From positions 62,001-126,000 of the forward strand of contig CAOLHI010000058.1 in NCBI GenBank assembly GCA_948474755.1: 64,000 bases of DNA, written 5' to 3'. Below, piece after piece: positions 10,165-21,800 of the stretch. Source of the DNA: Ctenosaura bakeri. Taxonomy: Eukaryota; Chordata; Lepidosauria; Squamata; Iguanidae. A program made the position numbers and the translations under genes. The first letter of the stretch is position 1, and the number at the start of each line of letters is the position of its first letter. The notes beneath the pieces were generated by a model that searched no databases, had not been told where the DNA came from, and saw nothing but the letters and a program-made list of their open reading frames with translations.

Positions 10165-11357
10165 TAAGACAGGTTTCCAAACCACAGACAGAGATCTAGA
10201 GGGAACAAGGAGACAAAGGAAAGCCAAAAAAGCTTGCAAGGCTAAGAAAGGCCAAAGGATGGCTAATGTTGAGCCTACCATCAACTTTTCACACTCACTC
10301 TGTATTTGTTGATTGATTTCAGTTCTCTCTTTCATTTTCTCTCTCTTCCCACCTCTCTCTTTCTATGTCAACCTTGGTTTGTGTCCTCTACCTCTTCACA
10401 TCCTATGAATGCTCACTTGTTCCCTACCAAGCCGCTCAGGCTGCAATAACATACCTGCTGCATACAGAGACACTTTCTACCACTATATAGGCCTAGTAAA
10501 TAAGATTCCTATACTGGATGAGTGAAAACACTCTCCATGGATGTGGCCTCATAATAACATGTGTATAGTTGAAAAAACCAGACAACCATATTCCCTATTA
10601 TCTGTCTTTCCCATAACTATGCAGTTTCTCTTTTGCTTTGTCATCCACCTCCCCTTTATCTTTTTTTTTTCTCCAAATCACAATAAGGAAGAGTGAAAAC
10701 TTCCACATACTCACCACACAGGATTTTGTCCCTACTGGCCTGTAATAAATGGTCCTGCAAGGGACGTGTTTGCTCCCCATAGTACCATAAGGTACCTGTA
10801 TCTGCTACAGGTATCCTACTGCATACCTCCTAAATCCCCATAAAACAATTGTGGAGGGTTTGCCCCTTGGAGATTACAAAACCAAGGAGACATTTGAATA
10901 TGCCCTAAAACTAAACCTTGTTGCATGGGAAGTCTATCTCTTACACAACTCTGGCTGGTGTCCTGCTATGAATCTTTGCAATCCAATAAAAAGGTTTCTT
11001 ACTGCCTCTGCTACATAGCTAGGTACATTTACAGTTTCTTAATGCAACGGGTATAGCAGTATTCTTAGATATCGATACCAGGGGTGGGAAGATGGCTTGA
11101 GTATTTTGTTATGCCATTATTTTACTAATCTTGCGTATAACTTTCTGCACGTTTATTCCTGTGTGTGCGTGTGTGTGGTTTGTTTGTTTGTTTGTTTTAG
11201 AATGCTCTTTAAAATGATATCTTCCAGTGTTTTGAACTACAGAAAAGTGGCATGTCAGATGCATCTTCTCCACTTTCCTTATGTGTTTTAATCTGCAGTA
11301 CAATTAATCAGAGGTCTTTTGTAAATTGGTTTTTATCAAAATGACTTGTTCAAAATT
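10165..11357. other. Non-coding DNA, nothing recognised
   Basis: Pyrimidine-rich tracts at 10325-10400 and 10650-10672. No gene or classifiable repeat. Confidence 0.45.
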
Positions 11358-11562
11358 GTTGTGTTGTTGTTGTTGTTGTTGTTGTGTGCCTTTGAGTCAT
11401 TTCTGACTCATGGAAACCAATACAAACCTCTCACAGCATTTTCTGGGGTTGAGAGTGTGTAATGTGCTCAAGGTTATCCAATGAGTTTCCATGGCCAAGG
11501 AGGGAATTGAATCCCAGTCTTCAGAGTCATAGTCTAGTGCTCAAACCACTACATCATGAATT
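11358..11562 (-). mobile_element. tRNA-derived SINE with (CAA)n tail
   Basis: On the minus strand it begins near GTAGTGGTTTGAGCACTAG, followed by a GATTCAATTCCC B-box-like stretch. A body related to GGTTTCCATGAGTCAGAAAT follows and it ends in (CAA)n, seen as (GTT)n at 11358-11385 on the plus strand. The internal promoter-like boxes and terminal trinucleotide tail identify a tRNA SINE. A partial relative lies at 46387-46480 in the same orientation. Confidence 0.82.
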
Positions 11563-12593
11563 GCCTGAGATGTCCATTATTTGGCCTAGAAAGGTTTTTA
11601 AGATTCCATCTTTCTCTTAAAATCCAAGGGAATCAAAAATATTGTCAAACAGGGATGGGAATGGAATGTTACTCCTAGTCCCACCCCAAAGGGCAGCAGT
11701 GTGGTCTGCAGTCAGAAGGAACTGCAAATGGCCCTCTGACCCTTGATGAGTGTCCATCACTTCCTTAAACAAACAACAGCTCTCAGAGTCTGAAACACAG
11801 CATCGGTCATGCTGAACCTCACATTTGTCCCTCATGAAGTTGATTAAAAACTGCAAAATTTCCCCTGTGAATGTACATTGCAGAGGATTGATAATGAGAC
11901 TCATGTCTTGTTTCAGAGAATCTGATTTTATCAAGGAGGACACCTTGATAGTTTTTTGAGGAACCACCAATGAATGAAAATGTTAGTTGCTTCCTCTGGA
12001 AAAGGGAATGCAAGCTTTGGTAGCTCTCTCCTCCATCCTTTTCTACATGACACTTATAATTGAAATCTTTAGCAGCAGTTATATATTTACACCAGAAGAA
12101 CGTCTAATTTTACAAAATTCAGAAAACAGGTTATATGTTAAAACTGTTTTGAAAGCATGACATTGTTTTACTCCTATTGGACCATTCAGCTTAACAGGGC
12201 TATTTCTATCCTGCTGAGAATTATCCTTTTTTTAACCCCTAGCACCTTTCTTGCCAAAATTATTTTTGACCCTGGGGAACCATGAAAACAGATTGGGAGA
12301 GCCACATGCAGCCTATTGGCTGTACATGGTCCGCACTAACTTAGGTAGATTCAACTTCCAGGCCTCCTGACTGGCCAATAAAGCACCTAAGAAAAAGCAG
12401 AAGCCTATTTCTCAGGGATGATGCAAGAAACCAATTGTCATCACCTCTAAAACCATGTTGGTCCATGGTACCCTTTTGATGTCAGAATTGCTGGCATTAC
12501 TGTTGTACAGAATTCACATGGGAGATGTCCCAGCTTTGACTGCTTCCTATTCCAGCATCACTCCTGCCAAAACTAAAATTCAGTAAAGATTTA
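11563..12593. other. Non-coding DNA, nothing recognised
   Basis: A minus-strand open frame at 11617-11970 has no recognisable motif and no convincing splice sites. I leave it uncalled. Confidence 0.4.
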
Positions 12594-12949
12594 GGCTCTT
12601 TCCACATGAAAAGGATATCCTGGCGTGGGGACGTGAGGGGAGCAGGACCATGATGCTTCCACATGATATCGTTGCAGTCCTGCCTTTCTCACTTCACCAG
12701 CTGGCATGATCGTGGGGTATATCATTGACAGAGAAAATCCATCAATGACTCCCAATCACATGAGCCTTCTGTTGCAGCCAGCCCTACGGCAGCATAGGAA
12801 GAAGGCTGGCTGCAGGACAGAGCCTACCCCTCACACTTTCTTCCGCAGGCAGCTGAACACATACGGAGAGGAGCACTGGGAACATGGAAGAGGTGTTGCT
12901 GGGATTGTGTTGAGATGACATTGGATAGCGTCATCATGTGGAAAAGGTC
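12594..12949. mobile_element. Harbinger-like MITE, copy 4 (diverged)
   Basis: Left terminus GGCTCTTTCCACATGA and right terminus TCATGTGGAAAAGGTC are inverted repeats of about 16 bp. The left flank is TTA and the right flank TCA, so the expected TTA duplication has one mismatch. A sub-terminal AGAAGGCTGGCTGCAGGACA resembles the GC-rich middle of the other copies. Confidence 0.75.
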
Positions 12950-13079
12950 TCAGATACTTTAGACACAGTAGAAATTTAATTCTCCACTAACTCAATTCTT
13001 GAAGGAAGTTCTGAGTAATTTTAACAATTTTCCTCTCAGTGTGAGAAAGCTTTTGAAAACTGTACAAAGACTATTCACA

Positions 13080-13260
13080 TTTCAGGATATGTTCTGTTGT
13101 GCGGGACTTACTCTGCACAAAATTTCTAATTTTTTTTCACAGAAAATAGCATTTTTTCAGCGGAAGAAAGTGTTAATTTTATACAAAGTAAGCTCAGAAC
13201 TGAAAAGATGCTCATCCACCCAGGATTCTCCTTGTCAGGCTTTTCAGAAATTGAGAAATA
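13080..13260 (-). repeat. Unclassified interspersed repeat, copy 2 (reverse)
   Basis: The minus strand reads TGACAAGGAGAATCCTGG then GATGAGCATCTT, matching the core of copies at 5690 and 31130. CACAGAAAATAGCATTTTTTC is also present at 13138. Confidence 0.5.
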
Positions 13261-14499
13261 CATTTTGAAACATTCTTTTTGAATATATTTGAATAGTATT
13301 TTATACCTAAGGTTCAGGAACATTCTCATCATTAAACAAAATAAGGTTTTGCATCAAACATCAGATGACAGGAAGGTGTTAATCGGAATAATTTTGTACA
13401 ATATGGCTTAATTTCATTCTCTAAGCTAACCAGCTTCACTGTATTGACGATCAATTCAACTGCTAATCCAGCTGTCTTTTTTACATTGATGGGGGAGCAG
13501 GGGCAGTGGCCATTTTCTTCTTTGTTTTAGGTAGCAAAATATTTTAAGTTTGTGCAGACTCCTACATGATCATAAATCTGGTAAGCAGTATGGGAAACAG
13601 CTTTAACTGCTAAAGTCAATGCCATTTTTTTTTTCAGCCACATAAACCCGTAGAAAGCTAATATGGACAGAAGTTGTCTGTTGGGATCCTTCCCAGAAAT
13701 TCTGACACCATGGAAACAATCAGGATCACATAAATTAATACAACCTAAGTGAAGAGTAGCTTCTTTTTATCCATGTTAATAGTAAAATGCATTTATCATC
13801 TCTCTCACACACAGAGGCAAATAGCAACAAGATAGTAAGAAGAAAAAGAAAGAATTTTGTCTACAGAAAGAAATAGAAAGTGTTCACTTACTAGGCAATC
13901 AATAATACATTGGAAGACAATTGTGAGAGGGAAAAGAAACCATAATCAAATTCTACCCATTATGGACCCAGATCTTTATTTGAAGTGGTTTTAGTGTTCC
14001 AATCGATTAATCAATTAATCACCGAGACCATATTTTGGCATCAGTATGATCTCATATTAGTGTATTTTGGGATGTTGCTGTTTCTTTTCAAATATCTTTC
14101 TGAATACATGAAAATAATGACAAAAATATCCTTATTTAGTAAATGTAAGACAGGGGATCAATTAACTCTCCTTCTGCTAATTGTCTGCTTGGAATCTTCA
14201 TGTTTTGCAACCATTGCTAATGACACAATCTCCACAGAGTGCACTAATTACATGAACAGTGGATCTGGAATGCTGTCATATTAGAATTTTCTTCCAGTCA
14301 GTGTTACAGCTTATTATCTCACTAATAAATTGACCTGAAAATGATAATAAAATAATGAAAAATAATAATGTGGCTCATTCCTCAAACCATGCAATCAAGG
14401 TAATATTGATAAACTTACTAAAGGGTTTATTGCCCTATCAACAGTGCAGCAGAATCCATTTTGTTGGCTCAGATCAGTGATTGACCTTTCTTGGCTTGG

Positions 14500-14502
<3 letters not shown>

Positions 14503-14535
<33 letters not shown>
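14503..14535. repeat. (TA)n microsatellite
   Basis: About 16 uninterrupted TA units. Confidence 0.95.
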
Positions 14536-14538
<3 letters not shown>

Positions 14539-16710
14539 TCATTATGGATCTGAGATGGTGAATCATTTCTTGTTTTCTGAAGCTTTGGATAGTCTTCCAC
14601 CTTCATTACAATGGGTAAATCAAATAATAATATTGTTTCCAATGTGGTGCATGCCACAAATAGGGCTTGGAAAGAAATGTGTTGTATTCACATTTCCCTG
14701 AGGAATTTCATACATCCAGCAACATGTAACACCATTTATCCTAGAATCACACACATATACATTTATAAGGATTGCAATGAGAGAATTGTGCGTTGTGAGA
14801 GAAAATACGAACCATGTGTACATTTCGAAACTGAGAACAACTAAACAATCCAGTCTACGTAAAATGCAGACAAAATGTATATATTGTAAAAAATCATTCA
14901 CACATGTACATTTCAAAATGTGTATGAAAATGAACCCAAACTTCCATTCATATTATTAAAAAAAATGAAAAACAAGACTGGACATGAATTCTGTTGGAAA
15001 GATTGAGGTGCTGGTAAGGGAGTATCAGCTTTTAATATCTATAGTTATAAAGAACTCAAAGTAAAATAATATCAGGATCGTGATATGTTGGGTGTAAAGT
15101 ATAGTGGAAACTGGTAGCTTCCATATCAGTGGGGAGGTGAATCTGCTGTGGTTTTCATCAGAAGTATAAAGGAGCTATCCAAGGTGATGAAAATCACCCC
15201 TTCACTATTTATGTCCACTCCTTCAGCAGCTTCTTTAAAAGTCACTCCAAAACCTAAGCAGATTTCATCACACCATCTCATGAGTGTCCCAGCCACTACT
15301 GGCAATGTGTTCAGGTGCATTTGGCAATAGTAATATGGATAGCTGCCTTTTCCTCAGACAATTTGTCCACCTGGCTCCTGGTATCCTAATAGTAGTTCCC
15401 CTGGATGTGAAAAGGAGATCTTCCCATCATCTGCTACTCCATGGGAAAGCATTTATTTCACTGTGTAGTCTAAATGTGATTTCATATAACTTCTTGTGAT
15501 GAGTGAGAACAAAGGGGAAAAGGCAGGAGCAATCATTCCAGCTTATTTTGAACTGAAGCACTCACTGTCGGGAACTAAGAGGCATTTTAAACTTTTAGAA
15601 AGCAAACAAGGTACAAAAAAAATACAAGATGAGAAACTCTAATTGAGCATATCAAAGTAAAGAAGCTGTGGCTATCTATGCAATCTCAAAGGGCTGACTT
15701 GAGACCCCAAAAAGGGCTGGATTTGTCCATGGATCCCAAATGGTCCCCTTATAAGTTCTGGTACCCAATAATGAACCTGACACTTTCAGTATAGAAAGCT
15801 TCCCCAACTGCGTTAGAATCCTTTCCCAATAGGTTTAAGAATACCAAAGAAGATACATTTTCCCCCCTTCATATATACAGTACAATTTAAGTTGAAAAAC
15901 CCACATGGTCATTTCAATATTTTAAGATAGCCAAGATTTTTATAAAATGAATCTGACTGATTCTAATACCTGCATACGCTCTGACCGAATAGCTGCTCAC
16001 TTGCTAGCTATTCAAACACTTAAGCTATTAATGTGAACACTTTTTGGTTAACCTAGATTTTTTAAAAATGAAATAAAGAAAAAGAACAGAAGATAGTGTG
16101 TAAAATGAGCTGCTATTTGATTACTACAATTGTTAGCAATATTTCTTTTCAAATTACGAGTAGGATTTCTACAAAGAAAAGATTTTTATGCACAATTGGT
16201 TGATATGCCAATAACATTGCTAGGGATGCTGCTTACCAGTAAAGCTTTTAAAAGACTGACTTACTATATACCGATGTATTATCAATGCACAGTTCCTGTA
16301 ATTAATGTATAAATGCCCAGATGTACAGTTCTTTTTGAAAACTACAGCATTGTACAAAGAAAGTTTCATGAGTTATTTATATTTTCTAAGTCATTTGCAA
16401 AGCTTAATTAAAATAAATCCATCAAGTCCTCTTCACTGTTTAAAAAGTGATTAAATACAACTGCAACTTAGAATAATTATGTCCTTCAGACTGTCTCCTA
16501 AGTGATTGAGACTGCTTAGTTATAATTATGGGGGAAATGTACTTTATTTTCTCCAAGTCTCTGGATGATTTAAGGAGCGTTTGGCTCAAATGTAGTCTTG
16601 CTTTACCAAGAACTCATTGTTAACTCAGTACCATTAATGTCACAGAAATATGTTCTACTGAGTTTGGAATAATTTACTTCATGGCATATATATGGAACAA
16701 GGATACGGAT

Positions 16711-16728
16711 ACACACACACACACACAC
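16711..16728. repeat. (AC)n microsatellite
   Basis: Nine AC units followed by TATATATA. Confidence 0.9.
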
Positions 16729-16982
16729 TATATATAGGATTGCAGCTTAAGAAGTCCTGTCCTTGAGAGAAGCCATAACAGATGAGAACTATGGTGATAC
16801 AATGGCAGCCCTCTTCAGCTATTTCTAGTTCACAAGATGAGGGAAATCAGGATTATGTTAGGACTATTGGTTCTAGACACTCTATGCATCCCCACTGTCC
16901 AGGGTTGTATCCTCAATTCATTGGGAAGGAAAAGTGGAAGCACAGAGCTTGCTCTGTATCTTTTGATCCACAACATGATTGA

Positions 16983-17870
16983 TGTCGGGACCTCCGCGGC
17001 CCCAGACGCAGCACCCGAGGAGGAGGACGATCCGGTCTCCTTGCGAGTAGCGGCGGCGGATCCGGTCTCCTCGCGAGTAGCGGCGGAGGATCCGGTCTCC
17101 TCGCGAGTAGCGGCGGAGGCCTCCGGCGCCGGGAACAGCTGCCCGGACGCCGTCGAGGCCACCGCCGCCGCAGAGGAGGCTATGGAGCCACCTGCCGCTA
17201 CGGGAGGTCGTCCCGAGCCTGCCTGCCCTGACGCCACTGAAGACACCGACGGAGCTGGCGCTGCGGAAGAGAGTCGCCCGGAGGTCGCTGGACTGCCGCT
17301 CACCCGCGGGCCCGATCCGGAGGAGCCTGACGGCCTCCCTCCCACGTTCTCGCAGCGGCGGCAGTCCAAGGAGGCTGCCCGCCACTCCCGCCGGTTGCTG
17401 GAGCGTCAGCGGCAGGCTGAGGGCTCGCAGCTGGCTAAGGACGCTCAGCTGTGAGCCCGGCTGAGGGCTCCCAGCTGTGCAGCAGCTTCAGGATTGGCCG
17501 GCGCCGGCGCCAGGCTCCTACTTTAGAGCCAGAGGGAGCCAAGTTCAGCACGGAGCAACAACCAACGGCTCTCCGTGTGTTGCCCGTCAGTGCTGCTGCC
17601 TTGTTCCTGCCTTGTTCCTGCTTTGCTCCTGCCTGTCTTGCTCCTGCTGCGGTCCCGCCTCGTTCCTGCCGAGACTCTGCTCGGAAGCCTTGCCAGCCAG
17701 CTTAACCCCTCGTTGCCCGGGTGAGGAAAACCCATTCTTTTCGTTCCTGTTTACTGCCTGAAGTAAGGCTTGCTTTAGTTTTGCGGTGACTCTGCTGGCT
17801 GAGGCTTCTGGGACGCCAGCCTCGGCCTGAGCCAGACCCGAGCCTGCCCGGTCCTGCCCAGCCGCCGACA
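16983..17870 (+). repeat. 5' LTR of the Gypsy element
   Basis: 888 bp, TGTCGGGACC to CCGACA. It holds three 30-bp tandem units (17026-17115) and an open frame that stays open from the LTR start to a TGA at 17452-17454. It also has a pyrimidine-rich block with TTGTTCCTGC-type repeats at 17600-17670. I see no canonical TATA box or AATAAA. It lacks one 30-bp unit and carries 6 bp more (GGCGCC duplicated near 17500) compared with the 3' LTR. Confidence 0.95.
17026..17115 (+). repeat. 30-bp tandem repeat in the 5' LTR, 3 units
   Basis: The unit is built on GATCCGGTCTCCTCGCGAGT plus AGCGGCGGAG. Being a multiple of three, it keeps the LTR reading frame and encodes a decapeptide, [10 protein letters not shown], with variants. 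The 3' LTR has four units. Confidence 0.95.
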
Positions 17871-17898
17871 GATTGTTGTTCCGTCCCTGCCGGGCAGG
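17871..17898 (+). other. Gypsy leader between 5' LTR and gag
   Basis: Only 28 bp separate the LTR end (GACA) from the gag ATG. The primer-binding site should lie here, but I do not recognise an 18-base complement to a tRNA 3' end. Confidence 0.5.
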
Positions 17899-18858
17899 AT
17901 GGAGGAGGAGAATGCCGCCCTCAGGGCTCAGGTAGCAGCCCTAGCGCAGGAAAATCAGAGCCTGCGAGCCCAAACGGACCATATGACCCAGACCCTGCAA
18001 AACTTGCAATTCCAGGTGGGACAGCTGCAGGCAGCCCGGGTCCCTGCAGCTAAAATCCCCATTGTTGTGCCGCAGCGTTTTTCTGGGGACCCGGCGGATA
18101 TAGAGACTTTCCTAGCAAACTGCTGCCTCTACATACAGGTACGCGGCCAGGACTTTCCTACTGAGCGGGCCCAGGTGGCGTTTATCATCAGCCTGTTGTC
18201 AGGCTCGCCCGCTAAGTGGGCCACGCCGTTGCTGCAACAGAACAGCGCGGTCCTGGACAGTATGGCGGCATTCCTGCAGGCCTTCCGGGAGGTCTGGGGC
18301 GACCCGGTGCGTGTGGAAACAGCGAGCCGGCAGCTTCAGCAGCTGCAGCAAGGGCGAGGTTCCGTGCGGGAATACACCACCGCTTTTCGCTTGCTCACCC
18401 AAGACCTGGGCTACAATGATGCCGCCCTCCGAGACCAGTTCCGGGCTGGGCTGTCGCCGGAGATCCTGGACGAGCTGGCCCGCAGCTCGCCACCTCCTAC
18501 CCTGGAGCGGCTGATACAGCTGGCCCTCCGCATCGACGGGCGCCTGGAAGCCCGTAGGCAGGCCCGTCGGACGGCGGCCCGTGGCCCGCGGCCAGTGGTG
18601 GGAGCGCGCTCCGGGACAGCTGCTCCACAAGACTCGCCTGTGGCTCGGCCTGCCGGCAGCGCATCCAGTGGCGCTACGGACATGGAGGAGCCGATGCAGC
18701 TGGGAGGGGCCCATCCTCGGCTGACTCCGGAGGAGAGAGAGTGCCAACGGCGCGGTGGACTCTCTTTGTATTGTGGCCTCGGTGGACATTTTGCCCGGGT
18801 GTGTCCCGCCAAGTCCGCCCCGGCTGGGAGACCGGGAAACGCCACCCCCCAGACCTAG
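17899..18858 (+). CDS. Gypsy Gag polyprotein, 319 aa
   Basis: Capsid/nucleocapsid precursor that would assemble the retrotransposon particle. Residues 1-50 form a predicted coiled coil (EEENAALRAQVAALAQENQ). The central part is a capsid-like helical region of the retrotransposon-gag type, with RFSGDPADIETFLANC at its start and REYTTAFRLLTQDLG further on. The C-terminus holds a zinc knuckle at about residues 288-300. The knuckle is defective: the family pattern is C-x2-C-x4-H-x4-C, but the first position here is serine (TCT at 18763-18765), giving S-x2-C-x4-H-x4-C. The frame is otherwise open from the first ATG after the LTR and ends with TAG just past the frameshift site. Length is normal for the family. 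Confidence 0.93.
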   Translation: MEEENAALRAQVAALAQENQSLRAQTDHMTQTLQNLQFQVGQLQAARVPAAKIPIVVPQRFSGDPADIETFLANCCLYIQVRGQDFPTERAQVAFIISLLSGSPAKWATPLLQQNSAVLDSMAAFLQAFREVWGDPVRVETASRQLQQLQQGRGSVREYTTAFRLLTQDLGYNDAALRDQFRAGLSPEILDELARSSPPPTLERLIQLALRIDGRLEARRQARRTAARGPRPVVGARSGTAAPQDSPVARPAGSASSGATDMEEPMQLGGAHPRLTPEERECQRRGGLSLYCGLGGHFARVCPAKSAPAGRPGNATPQT

Positions 18859-18879
18859 ATGTCCTGCGAGGCCTGGGGG
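18834..18879 (+). promoter_or_regulatory. -1 ribosomal frameshift signal: GGGAAAC slippery site plus stem
   Basis: GGGAAAC occupies 18834-18840 and is phased G GGA AAC in the gag frame, which is the X XXY YYZ arrangement required for a -1 shift. The new frame is the pol frame, open at this point and continuing into the protease. Five bases downstream, CCCCCAG (18846-18852) pairs perfectly with CTGGGGG (18873-18879) around a 20-base loop, a stem at the expected distance. GCCT motifs just downstream (18881, 18897) could pair with AGGC in the loop to make a pseudoknot; that part is inference. PEG10, a domesticated Sushi Gag-Pol, uses the same heptamer. Confidence 0.88.
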
Positions 18880-21800
18880 AGCCTGGCGGCCAAGGGCCTG
18901 AGGATTCGCCTGCACCCAAACGTGACCCACTGTTGGTTGCCGCGACGGTGAGCCACGGCGATGCTGCGCCCACCCCGGTGGGGGCGATGATTGATTCTGG
19001 GACATCTAACAACTTCCTCGACGCCCAGTTCGCCCGAGACCACTGCATTCCACTGGAGCCACTGCCCGAGTCCCGACCAGTGGAGACCATTGATGGGTGT
19101 CTGCTGCGGTCAGGGCCTGTCACTCACCAGACAGCCGAGGTGGTGCTAGAGATCCAGGGGCACGTCGAGCAGATCCGGTTCCTGGTGACGGCTGTGCCCT
19201 AATTCCCAGTGGTTTTGGGAATGCCATGGCTCTCGCGCCATGACCCGCACATCTCTTGGTCACGGCGCGAGGTGCTGTTCGCTTCCCATTACTTCCAGGA
19301 ACACTGTTGGCCGGAGCGGCTGATGGCTGCATTGGAGTCCCCGGGGCCCGACTCCACAGTGGAGCTGCCGCATAAGTACCGGGATTATGCGGATGTCTTT
19401 GATCCAAAGGAGGCGGACCGCCTGCCGCCACACCGGGTTTACGACTGCGCCATAGACCTGGTCCTGGGTGCCCCGATCCCCGCAGGATGGATCTACGCCT
19501 TGTCTGAGCCAGAGCTGGTGGCCTTGCGAGAGTTCTTGGAAAAGAATCTGCGCCGGGGGTTTGTGCGGCCCTCCACATCGCCTGCCGGGCCCCCCGTGCT
19601 GTTTGTACGCAAAAAATCGGGCGAACTCCGGCTCTGTAATGACTACCGCGCCTTAAACCGGATCACTATCCGGAACCAGTACCCGCTGCCGCTAATCCCG
19701 GAACTGTTGGAGCGCTTACGGCACGCGAGGGTGTTCACCAAGTTGGACCTGCGGGGGGCCTACAACCTGGTGCGCATCCGGGCGGGGGACGAGTGGAAGA
19801 CGGCGTTCCAGACGCGATACAGGCACTACGAGTACACCGTGATGCCGTTCGGTCTGTGCAACGCCCCGGCCGTCTTCCAGCACTTCGTCAACGACGTGTT
19901 TCGGGACCTGCTTGATCGCTTCATGATCATCTATCTAGATAATTTTCTCATCTACTCGCCGAACCAGCGAGTACACGAAGCCCACGTCCGGACCATCCTG
20001 CAGTGGCTGCGGGAGCACCGCCTCTACGCCAAGCTCAAGAAGTGTGCCTTCGACCTCCGCGAAGTCAACTTCTTGGGCTACCGGGTGACGCAGAGGGGTA
20101 TTGAGATGGACCCGGCCAAAGTGGAGGCGATAGTGTCGTGGCAGCCACCGGGGTGCCGCAAGGACGTGCAGCGCTTCCTGGGATTCGCGAACTTTTACCG
20201 GAAGTTCATCCCGGAGTACGCAGAGCTGGCGGCGCCCATCACCAGCGTCCTCCGAGGCAAGGCGCCGTTCCGGTGGACTCCCGAGGCACAGCAGGCCTTC
20301 GAGCGCCTCAAGGCCCGGTTCGTCTCCCAGCCGATCCTGCAGCTTCCGGACCCCAAGCGTCCGTTTGTGCTGGAGACGGACGCGTCAGATGTGGCGGTCG
20401 GCGCGGTCCTGCTCCAGGCGTCCTGACCGGAGGGCCAGCTCTTGCCGTGCACGTACCACTCCCGGCAGCTCACTCCCCCCGAAAAGAACTATACCATCTG
20501 GGAGAAGGAGCTCCTGGCGGTCAAGGTGGCGTTTGAGGCATGGCGCCACCTCCTGGAAGGGGCCCAGCATCCGGTCCAGGTGCGGACGGACCACCGCAAC
20601 CTGGAGTTTCTGCAGACCGCCCGAAAGCTAACCCCGCGGCAGATGCGCTGGGCCCAGTTCTTCGCCTGCTTTGACTTCCAGCTGCAATACGTTCCCCGGG
20701 CCCGCAACCGACGCGCAGATGCCTTGTCGTGGAAGCCGGAGTACGCCGCCATGGCCGAGGCTGACGTCCGGTCCACGATCCTCCGACCCGAGAACTTCGC
20801 CGCCACCGTCGATGTGGCGGACCTGTCGCGGCGCATCCGCACGGCTCAGGCCGGGGAGCCGTTCCAGCAGCGGTTGCAAGCGGAGGACCCCGCGTCCCCT
20901 TGGTCCCGCCGAGAGGGTCTGTTGTACCACCGGGGCAGGCTGTTCGTCCCGGCGGGGCCTTGCCGGGAGGAGGTCCTTCGTCTCTGCCATGACGGGAGGC
21001 CAGCCGGGCACTTTGGCCTCTTCAAGACTCTTCATCTGATCCTGCGAGAGTTTTGGTGGCCGCGGGTGCGGAGCGACGTGGATCGCTACGTCCGGTCCTG
21101 TCCAGTGTGTCGCCGGGCCAAAGACCCGCCTGGGAAGCCCGCCGGGCTACTGCAGCCTCTGCCGACTCCTGCAGGGCCCTGGCGGCTAATCTCCATGGAC
21201 TTTGTGATGGAGCTGCCGCCGTCCCGAGGCCACACCACCATCCTGGTGGTAGTGGATCTGTTCTCAAAGATGGCCCACTTTGTGCCATGCCCGGCTCTAC
21301 CCTCCGCCAAGGAGACAGCTCGTCTCGTCCTGCAGCATGTCTTTCGACTACACGGCCTGCCAGAAGGTGTGGTGACTGATTGGGGGGCGCAGTTCACCGC
21401 TCGCTTCTGGCAGAACCTCCTGCAGCTCCTAGACGTCAAGCCACACCTGTCCTCGGCGCACCACCCGCAGACGGACGGCCAGACCGAGCGGACCAACGCG
21501 ACCCTGGAGCAGTACCTGCGCTGCTACAGCTGCTACCAGCAGGACACCTGGAGCGAACTCCTCCCGCTGGCCGAGTTCGCATACAACAACGCCGTACACG
21601 CCTCCACGCGGCAGTCGCCGTTTATGGCCACCTATGGCTACCACCCGAGATGGTTCCCGCCCATCGGAGCTCCGTCGGCTGTGCCGGCAGCCGACCAATG
21701 GCTGCAGGAACTGCGTGCCCTGCAAGCCGTTCTGCGATCCCAGCTGGAGGAGGCCAAGGAGCAGTACAAGCGGACGGCGGACGCACACCGTCAGCCGGGG

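Larger units (their letters stand above)
13261..16982. other. AT-rich non-coding DNA with microsatellites
   Basis: No gene recognised. (TA)n lies at 14503-14535 and (AC)n at 16711-16728. A minus-strand frame at 15126-15320 reads like protein in places (LGFGVTFKEAAEGVDINSEG). It matches no family I know and lacks a clear acceptor, so I do not call it. Confidence 0.45.

Noticed and set aside
15126..15320. Protein-like minus-strand frame
   Set aside because: No known family and no clear splice acceptor; not strong enough to call an exon.
16837..17454. A 205-codon frame that starts outside the LTR
   Set aside because: The start lies in unrelated flanking DNA. Only the LTR part (16983 on) is meaningful, and it is discussed as an LTR frame.
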